Source of the DNA: JBOGWA01 sp050693155
GTDB taxonomy: Bacteria > Actinomycetota > UBA4738 > CALAEC01
DNA length: 10,859 nucleotides
Direction: 5' to 3'
Assembly (NCBI GenBank): GCA_050693155.1
Contig: JBOGWA010000025.1
Coordinates: 1 to 10,859 of the forward strand
Shown: positions 7,090 through 10,859 of the stretch, one piece after another
Numbering within the stretch: the stretch's first letter is position 1
Layout of the letters: every line of letters begins with the position of its first letter
Made by a program: the position numbers and the translations under genes
The notes under the pieces: model-generated
What the model saw: the letters and a program-made list of their open reading frames with translations, nothing else
Told to the model about the DNA's origin: nothing
The model's database searches: none

Positions 7090-7821
7090 ATGCAGCCGAT
7101 GCCCCGGCGGCATATCGGGCTTGGTCTCGTTCTGATGCTGTTCGGATTGCTCGTTTCTACCGGCTACCTGCAGGAGCGGCTTCGAGAAGAGCGGTCTCCG
7201 ATCGAACAACGCGAGCTCCTCGGTCTCGTAGAGCGTCGACGGGCGGCGCTCGAAAACCTCTCGAGGGATGTCGCCCGGTTGTCCGGCCGTCTGGAACGGG
7301 TTCAGGAGCGGGTGGCGGAGAACTCCCAGCGAGTGGAGGAGGCGATCGGACGTGTCGAGGGACTCCGTGCCGCGTCGGGGTTCGAGGCGCTGACCGGCCC
7401 CGGGGTGATCGTCGAGCTCACCGATAGTGAGCGCGAGGCTCGGACTCGCGAGGACCTGAGCGATCTTCGGATCCAGCACACCGACCTGCAACTCGTCGTC
7501 AACGCGCTCTGGCAGGCAGGCGCCGAGGCTGTCGCCCTCAACGGGAACCGAATCGTGGCCACGACCGCCATCCGAACCGCTGGGACGACGATCCTCGTCA
7601 ACTACCGTGGCGTCGGCTCTCCCTATCGCGTGGTGGCGATCGGAGATACCGAGCAGCTCGCGGGGCGGTTGGCGGAATCGCCGATCGCGAAGCAGTTCGA
7701 GGTGTGGCATGACGTGTACGGCCTCGGGTTCGAGGTCGTGGAGCTCGACGAGCTGTTCATCCCACCGCTCCGGAGTGGGGGAGTGCTCCGGTACGCGCGC
7801 CCACACGGAGCGCTCCGGTGA
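7090..7821 (+). CDS. DUF881 membrane-anchored protein (YlxW/YlxX-like), first copy
   Basis: A 243-residue protein with a short basic head, one membrane helix at about 9-25, a charged heptad-like coiled-coil stretch at about 27-95, and a DUF881 domain from about 98 to the end. The core motif AGAEAVALNGNRI is at 143-155. DUF881 proteins have no settled biochemical role. In Bacillus the homologues ylxW and ylxX lie with sbp in the divIB-ftsA interval, and in Mycobacterium they are Rv1823 and Rv1825, so an envelope or division role is the usual inference. AAGGGG (7077-7082) is 7 bases before the ATG, inside the end of the upstream gene, 4 bases after whose stop this gene starts. Its own stop overlaps the sbp start (GTGA). 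The bulk should lie outside the membrane on the N-in, C-out model. Confidence 0.92.
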   Translation: MQPMPRRHIGLGLVLMLFGLLVSTGYLQERLREERSPIEQRELLGLVERRRAALENLSRDVARLSGRLERVQERVAENSQRVEEAIGRVEGLRAASGFEALTGPGVIVELTDSEREARTREDLSDLRIQHTDLQLVVNALWQAGAEAVALNGNRIVATTAIRTAGTTILVNYRGVGSPYRVVAIGDTEQLAGRLAESPIAKQFEVWHDVYGLGFEVVELDELFIPPLRSGGVLRYARPHGALR

Positions 7822-8147
7822 TCGCCGTACTGGCTCTGCTGATCGGGATCGGCGCCGGGTTTCTTATCCGCCCTACCTTGCCGGCCGAGCTCACACCGTA
7901 CCTGCCTGTGATCGTGGTGGCGGCTCTCGACGTCGTCTTCGAAGGGATTCGCGCGCGGCTCGAGGGAGGCTACAGCGAGGGCGAATTCATCTTTGCGTTC
8001 GTGACGAACTCGGCTCTCGCGGCGTTCGTCGTCTGGATCGGCGATCGTCTCGGAACGCCGGATCTGCTCATCGGTGTCGTTGTGGTGTTCGGTATTCGAA
8101 TCTTTCAGAGCCTGGCGGCGATTCGCCAGCACATCTTCCGGGAGTAG
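7818..8147 (+). CDS. sbp: Small basic protein, DUF1290 (Sbp) membrane protein
   Basis: A 109-residue integral membrane protein with about four hydrophobic segments: 1-17, a central one near 27-41, 57-75 and 81-98. The family-typical block ALDVVFEGIRARLEGGYSE follows the second segment, and GVVVVFGIRIFQSLAAIR closes the protein. It matches DUF1290/Sbp, found between two DUF881 genes in actinobacteria (Rv1824) and next to ftsA in Bacillus. The function is unknown; a shared membrane complex with the flanking DUF881 proteins is the natural inference. GTG at 7818 overlaps the previous stop, with GGAG (7807-7810) 7 bases upstream. Its TAG stop directly abuts the next gene. Confidence 0.92.
   Translation: MIAVLALLIGIGAGFLIRPTLPAELTPYLPVIVVAALDVVFEGIRARLEGGYSEGEFIFAFVTNSALAAFVVWIGDRLGTPDLLIGVVVVFGIRIFQSLAAIRQHIFRE
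8140..8144 (+). promoter_or_regulatory. Ribosome binding site deciding the second DUF881 start
   Basis: GGGAG at the end of sbp is 3 bases from the ATG at 8148 but 9 bases from the in-frame ATG at 8154. The spacing favours 8154. Confidence 0.45.
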
Positions 8148-8153
8148 ATGGCG

Positions 8154-8891
8154 ATGCTTGGCGACATTCGACCGGGTCGCAAACCACTCCGTCCGTCGAT
8201 CCGCCCCCCGAGCACGAGGCGGACGCGGGCACTCGTGGCGCTGGTGGCGATCGCGGTCGGCTTCATTGTGGGGATTCAGGCCGCCGCAGAGCGAGATGGG
8301 TCTAGTCGTCTCGCGGCGGAGTCTCCTGAGGATCTCACGCGCATCCTCGCGGACCTGAATATCGAAGCCGATGCGCTCGCCCAACAAGTGGCGGCGCTGC
8401 GCGTGAAGTTGTTTCGGTATCGAAGCTCGGCATCCAGGGAGGGGCTTGCTCTCCAAGATGCGCGGAAGGCTCTGGCCGACCTACAGGTCCTTACCGGTGT
8501 GGTTCCCGCGATCGGGCCCGGCGTCGCGATCAGGATCTCGGATGCCCGAGAGCGAGTGACATGGGACGCCATGCTCGACCTGGTGCAAGAGCTTCGGGAC
8601 GCGGGCGCAGAAGCGATCGCGGTCAACGGGCAGCGTGTGGTGGCCAGCTCGTGGTTCGGGCCGGCGGAAGGCGGCATTGGGATCGACGGTGTGGCCACGA
8701 GCGCACCGTTCGAGGTGCTGGCGATCGGCCCCCCGCACGATCTCGGCGAGGCTCTCGGCATTCCGGGAGGCCCGATCGCCGTCCTTCAGTCTCAGCCCGG
8801 GGTCGTGGTGAAGATCGAGGAACGCCGGGGCCTGAACGTCCCTGCTTTGCGGCGCACGCAATCGTTTCGCTACGCTCAACCGGCCGAGTGA
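8154..8891 (+). CDS. DUF881 membrane-anchored protein, second copy
   Basis: 245 residues from ATG 8154, or 247 if the abutting ATG at 8148 is used. It has a basic, proline-containing cytoplasmic head of about 25 residues, one membrane helix at about 26-43, a helical linker at about 58-88, and a DUF881 domain to the end. The motif AGAEAIAVNGQRV at 150-162 is clearly paralogous to AGAEAVALNGNRI in the first copy. The linker is shorter than the coiled coil of the first copy. Two unequal DUF881 proteins around one Sbp is the standard actinobacterial arrangement, consistent with a hetero-complex. The stop is 10 bases before gcvH. Confidence 0.91.
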   Translation: MLGDIRPGRKPLRPSIRPPSTRRTRALVALVAIAVGFIVGIQAAAERDGSSRLAAESPEDLTRILADLNIEADALAQQVAALRVKLFRYRSSASREGLALQDARKALADLQVLTGVVPAIGPGVAIRISDARERVTWDAMLDLVQELRDAGAEAIAVNGQRVVASSWFGPAEGGIGIDGVATSAPFEVLAIGPPHDLGEALGIPGGPIAVLQSQPGVVVKIEERRGLNVPALRRTQSFRYAQPAE

Positions 8892-8901
8892 ACAGCGTCT
8901 G

Positions 8902-9297
8902 ATGGAGTACCCGAACGAGCTTCGCTACACGAAAGAGCATGAGTGGGCCGACCTCGATGAGGAGAATCTCGTCCGCGTCGGCATCTCGGACTTTGCGCAG
9001 GACGCCCTGGGCGACGTCGTCTATGTGGACCTTCCCGACGAGGGAACCGAGGTCCGCGCCGGCGACGCGTTCGGCGAGGTCGAGTCGACCAAGTCGGTCT
9101 CCGATCTCTTCAGTCCCGTGTCCGGCCGGGTCGTGGCCCGCAACACCCGGCTGGCGGACGCTCCACAGCTCGTGAACGAGGACCCGTATGGCGACGGCTG
9201 GATGGTCATCATCGAGATGAGCGAGCCGTCCGAGCTGGAGGCGCTCCTCGAGGCCGACGCCTATCGAAAACTCGTTGAGGAGAGTCAAGAGGCTTAA
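8902..9297 (+). CDS. gcvH: Glycine cleavage system H protein
   Basis: The lipoyl carrier of the glycine cleavage complex; it shuttles the aminomethyl group between the P, T and L proteins. Its 131 residues are normal length. The lipoylation site is K64 in GEVESTKSVSDLFSPVSG, and the family opening YTKEHEW and the region ISDFAQDALGDVVYVDLP are intact. No gcvP or gcvT lies nearby, and no glycine riboswitch is visible before it. It follows DUF881 by 10 bases without a good Shine-Dalgarno sequence and is probably the last gene of the pgsA-side operon. Its place between DUF881 and garA is the usual actinobacterial one. Confidence 0.96.
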   Translation: MEYPNELRYTKEHEWADLDEENLVRVGISDFAQDALGDVVYVDLPDEGTEVRAGDAFGEVESTKSVSDLFSPVSGRVVARNTRLADAPQLVNEDPYGDGWMVIIEMSEPSELEALLEADAYRKLVEESQEA

Positions 9298-9376
9298 GTC
9301 TCGAAGTCTCCGTTGACGATGTTTGACCTTGCCTATAGAGTTATCCGCCCTAACCCTCAACTTTGGGAAGAGACTT
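9296..9376 (+). repeat. Three copies of AAGTCTC around the garA promoter (candidate operator)
   Basis: AAGTCTC occurs at 9296-9302 and 9304-9310, as an 8-base tandem (AAGTCTCG AAGTCTCC) just before the -35. It occurs again inverted, GAGACTT, at 9370-9376 in the leader between the predicted start site and the ribosome binding site. This is the layout of an operator that could bring about repression by flanking or looping. The binding protein is unknown; the FtsR-like regulator two genes downstream is one candidate. Confidence 0.4.
9313..9341 (+). promoter_or_regulatory. Sigma-A type promoter for the garA-ftsR genes
   Basis: TTGACG (9313-9318), a 17-base spacer and TAGAGT (9336-9341) give a good housekeeping promoter in the 101-base gap after gcvH. 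Transcription would start near 9348, leaving a leader of about 50 bases. A second TTGACC (9323-9328) has no well-spaced -10. This is also the least GC-rich patch of the window. Confidence 0.6.
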
Positions 9377-9398
9377 TGAAGCACAGGACCGAGACATC

Positions 9399-9866
9399 AT
9401 GAAGTGCCCACGCTGCGGCCACGAGAACCCGGACGATGCGAAGTTCTGCGCGGAGTGCGGGAGTCCGCTGCAGGCCCAGGAGGACACCACCGTCGATCTG
9501 CATCCGAAGGAGATCGAGGACGAGACGGGGGAGGAGGTCTACCTTCCGCTCGACGAGTTGGAGGATGGCCAGGCCCTCCTGGTTGTGACCCGGGGCCCGA
9601 ACGCCGGGTCAAAGTTTCTGATCGACGCCGACGTCACGACGGCGGGCCGCCACCCCGAGAGCGTCATCTTCCTCGACGACATCACCGTCTCGCGCCGGCA
9701 TGCGGAGGTCAGGCGCAAGGACTCGAAGTTCTTCATCTACGACCTCGGCAGCCTGAACGGCACCTATGTCAACCGCGACCGCGTCGAGGAGACGCAGCTG
9801 GCGAACGGAGACGAAGTGCAGATCGGGAAGTTCAAGCTTCTGTTCTTCACGGGACGAGGCGACTGA
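9399..9866 (+). CDS. garA: GarA/OdhI-like FHA protein with N-terminal zinc ribbon
   Basis: 155 residues. A CPRC...CAEC zinc ribbon has cysteines at 3, 6, 17 and 20. An acidic linker carries DTTVDL (threonines 30-31), which resembles the phosphorylated TT motif of GarA/OdhI. An FHA domain fills about 57-150, with TAGRHPESVIFLDD, SRRH at 98-101 and GSLNGTYVN at 117-125. The stretches LLVVTRGPNAGSKFLID and LANGDEVQIGKFKL are very close to mycobacterial GarA, which binds and inhibits 2-oxoglutarate dehydrogenase and regulates glutamate enzymes until phosphorylated by PknB/PknG-type kinases. ATG 9399 gives the clean MKCPRCG opening, with AGGA (9385-9388) 10 bases upstream; an in-frame TTG at 9363 lies in the predicted leader. 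Mycobacterial GarA has no zinc ribbon. Targets here are inferred. Confidence 0.9.
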   Translation: MKCPRCGHENPDDAKFCAECGSPLQAQEDTTVDLHPKEIEDETGEEVYLPLDELEDGQALLVVTRGPNAGSKFLIDADVTTAGRHPESVIFLDDITVSRRHAEVRRKDSKFFIYDLGSLNGTYVNRDRVEETQLANGDEVQIGKFKLLFFTGRGD

Positions 9867-10576
9867 TGGCATCCCGGGACTACAAGTCGATCGGTGAGGT
9901 TCTCGTGGAGCTCAAGCCCGAATTCCCCGATGTGACGATCTCGAAGATCCGCTTCTTGGAAAGCGAGGGCCTGATCAATCCGGAACGAACGCGATCCGGT
10001 TACCGCAAGTTCTTCCCCGACGATGTCGAGCGCCTTCGAATGATCCTGAAGCTCCAGCGACACGAGTACTTGCCACTCAAGGTCATCCGCGAACGGCTGG
10101 AGACTGGCGAAACGGCGGCGAGTAAAGAGACTCCGGCGATGACTGCGGGGAGGTCACAGCCGGACGTCGACGACGACGTTTCGATTCCTCCGACAGACGT
10201 TCAGATGACCCGTGAGGAGATGGCATCGGCAACCGGCGTGGACGCCGAGCTCCTCGAAGAGCTCGAGTCGTTCGGCTTCCTCCACCCCCACGCGGTGAAC
10301 GGCGCGGTCGTGTACAACGGCGATGATCTCGCGGTCGTGGGAATCGTCAAGGGATTCTTCAAGTACGGCGTCGAGCCCCGTCACCTCACGATGTACCGGC
10401 ACTTTGCCGAACGCGAGGCGACCTTCTTCCAAGCGATCATCCTGCCGATCCTTCGGCAGCGAAATCCCGACGCGCGGCGATCGGCCGCGACCTCCCTCTC
10501 CGAACTCGCGGGGACGTCCAAGCGCCTGAAGCAGGCGCTCCTCCGCTCCAACCTTCGTCCACACCTGGACGGCTGA
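9866..10576 (+). CDS. ftsR: MerR-family transcriptional regulator, FtsR-like
   Basis: A 236-residue DNA-binding protein. Residues 6-80 form a MerR winged helix: TISKIRFLESEGLINPERT, then RSGYRKFFPDDVERLRMI. A proline- and aspartate-rich linker spans about 88-112. Residues 113-150 look like a second, degenerate helix-turn-helix (MTREEMASATGVDAELLEEL), followed by a helical C-terminus. Length and position after garA match Rv1828 and corynebacterial FtsR, which activates ftsZ. No metal-binding cysteine is present in the C-terminal part, so metal sensing is unlikely. ATG 9866 shares one base with the garA stop (TGATG), with GAGG (9856-9859) 6 bases upstream. Control of division genes is inferred by homology and context. 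Confidence 0.9.
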   Translation: MASRDYKSIGEVLVELKPEFPDVTISKIRFLESEGLINPERTRSGYRKFFPDDVERLRMILKLQRHEYLPLKVIRERLETGETAASKETPAMTAGRSQPDVDDDVSIPPTDVQMTREEMASATGVDAELLEELESFGFLHPHAVNGAVVYNGDDLAVVGIVKGFFKYGVEPRHLTMYRHFAEREATFFQAIILPILRQRNPDARRSAATSLSELAGTSKRLKQALLRSNLRPHLDG

Positions 10577-10599
10577 GACTCGCGTCGACGCTTCGCCCG

Positions 10600-10859
10600 A
10601 TGCGCCGCCTTCCGGTTGCGTTGCTCCTCGCGGCGGCGATCGGGGCGACCTCTCCACCGGTCGCGGCCCAACCCAGCCCCACCTCGAGACCCGAGCGAGA
10701 GCAGGCGCCACCGCCGACTCCCGTTCCGCCGTTCGGGTCTCCCTCTCCTTTCCCAACCACCCTTGCGACCCCGGCAGATTCGACCGCGCCGCCGGTGCTT
10801 TCGGCAGCCGCCTGGGCACTCGTGGAGATGGATGATTCCGAAGAGCTCCTGATCCGCGA
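10600..10859 (+). CDS. Secreted D-alanyl-D-alanine carboxypeptidase-like protein, 3'-partial
   Basis: The frame from ATG 10600 is open to the right edge and gives 86 residues. MRRLPVALLLAAAIGAT is a signal-peptide shape (basic head, hydrophobic core), with a likely cleavage after AAQ near residue 24. A proline/serine/threonine-rich spacer follows at about 25-65. The last residues, SAAAWALVEMDDSEELLIR, resemble the first strands of peptidase S11 (DacA/DacC type), which normally opens with AkaailvD..tgevLy. The catalytic SxxK lies outside the window, so the family call is tentative. It starts 23 bases after the ftsR stop, with no clear ribosome binding site. A role in peptidoglycan trimming would suit the division-linked neighbours. 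Confidence 0.6.
   Translation, partial: MRRLPVALLLAAAIGATSPPVAAQPSPTSRPEREQAPPPTPVPPFGSPSPFPTTLATPADSTAPPVLSAAAWALVEMDDSEELLIR

Noticed and set aside
8889..8902. A glycine riboswitch controlling gcvH.
   Set aside because: gcvH follows DUF881 by 10 bases, leaving no room for the tandem aptamers, and none is seen upstream.
9363..9401. TTG at 9363 as the garA start, adding 12 residues.
   Set aside because: It lies within the predicted leader with the inverted 7-mer copy. ATG 9399 gives the conserved zinc-ribbon opening and has an AGGA upstream.
10616..10852. A 78-codon arginine/proline-rich frame at the right end.
   Set aside because: It is a shifted-frame shadow of the signal-peptide-bearing gene starting at 10600.

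Overview
The window is GC-rich, densely coding DNA, almost entirely on the + strand. It reads as a chromosomal core segment of a deep-branching or uncultured actinobacterium (Actinomycetota). The main evidence is the right half: CDP-alcohol phosphatidyltransferase, a mannose-1-phosphate guanylyltransferase-like fusion, DUF881, small basic protein (DUF1290), DUF881, gcvH, a GarA/OdhI-type FHA protein and an FtsR-type MerR regulator. From family knowledge this is the actinobacterial order (compare pgsA2 to Rv1828 in Mycobacterium). The assignment rests on gene order and protein motifs, since no 16S gene is present.

Layout. (1) 2-3230: an aroA-cmk-der operon whose genes overlap by 4 bases at GTGA and ATGA; aroA is cut by the left edge. 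(2) 3220-3316: a perfect hairpin over the der stop codon, then a tRNA-Pro(GGG) without an encoded CCA. (3) 3325-3821: the only minus-strand genes, a DUF4258-DUF2283 pair that looks like a small toxin-antitoxin module. (4) 3822-3958: a divergent 137-base intergenic region with a candidate pgsA promoter. (5) 3959-9297: pgsA, the fusion protein, DUF881, sbp, DUF881 and gcvH. (6) 9298-9398: an intergenic region with a good promoter and a thrice-repeated 7-mer. (7) 9399-10859: garA-like, ftsR-like, and the start of a secreted D-Ala-D-Ala carboxypeptidase-like gene cut by the right edge.

How the genes fit together. The left operon makes EPSP for aromatic amino acids, recycles CMP/dCMP, and supports 50S ribosome assembly. 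The right half is envelope and division linked: phospholipid head-group synthesis, sugar-nucleotide supply, membrane proteins whose homologues lie next to ftsA/ftsZ in Firmicutes, an FtsR-like regulator and a peptidoglycan peptidase. With these sit the GarA-type switch of the 2-oxoglutarate node and the glycine-cleavage H protein.

No CRISPR array, insertion sequence, integrase or rRNA is visible, and no non-coding stretch exceeds 300 bases. The most interesting points are a mutase-like domain in which all four active-site loops are altered, the TA-like islet with unequal ribosome binding sites, the repeated AAGTCTC element around the garA promoter, a probable leaderless GTG start, and a zinc ribbon fused to a GarA-like phospho-switch.
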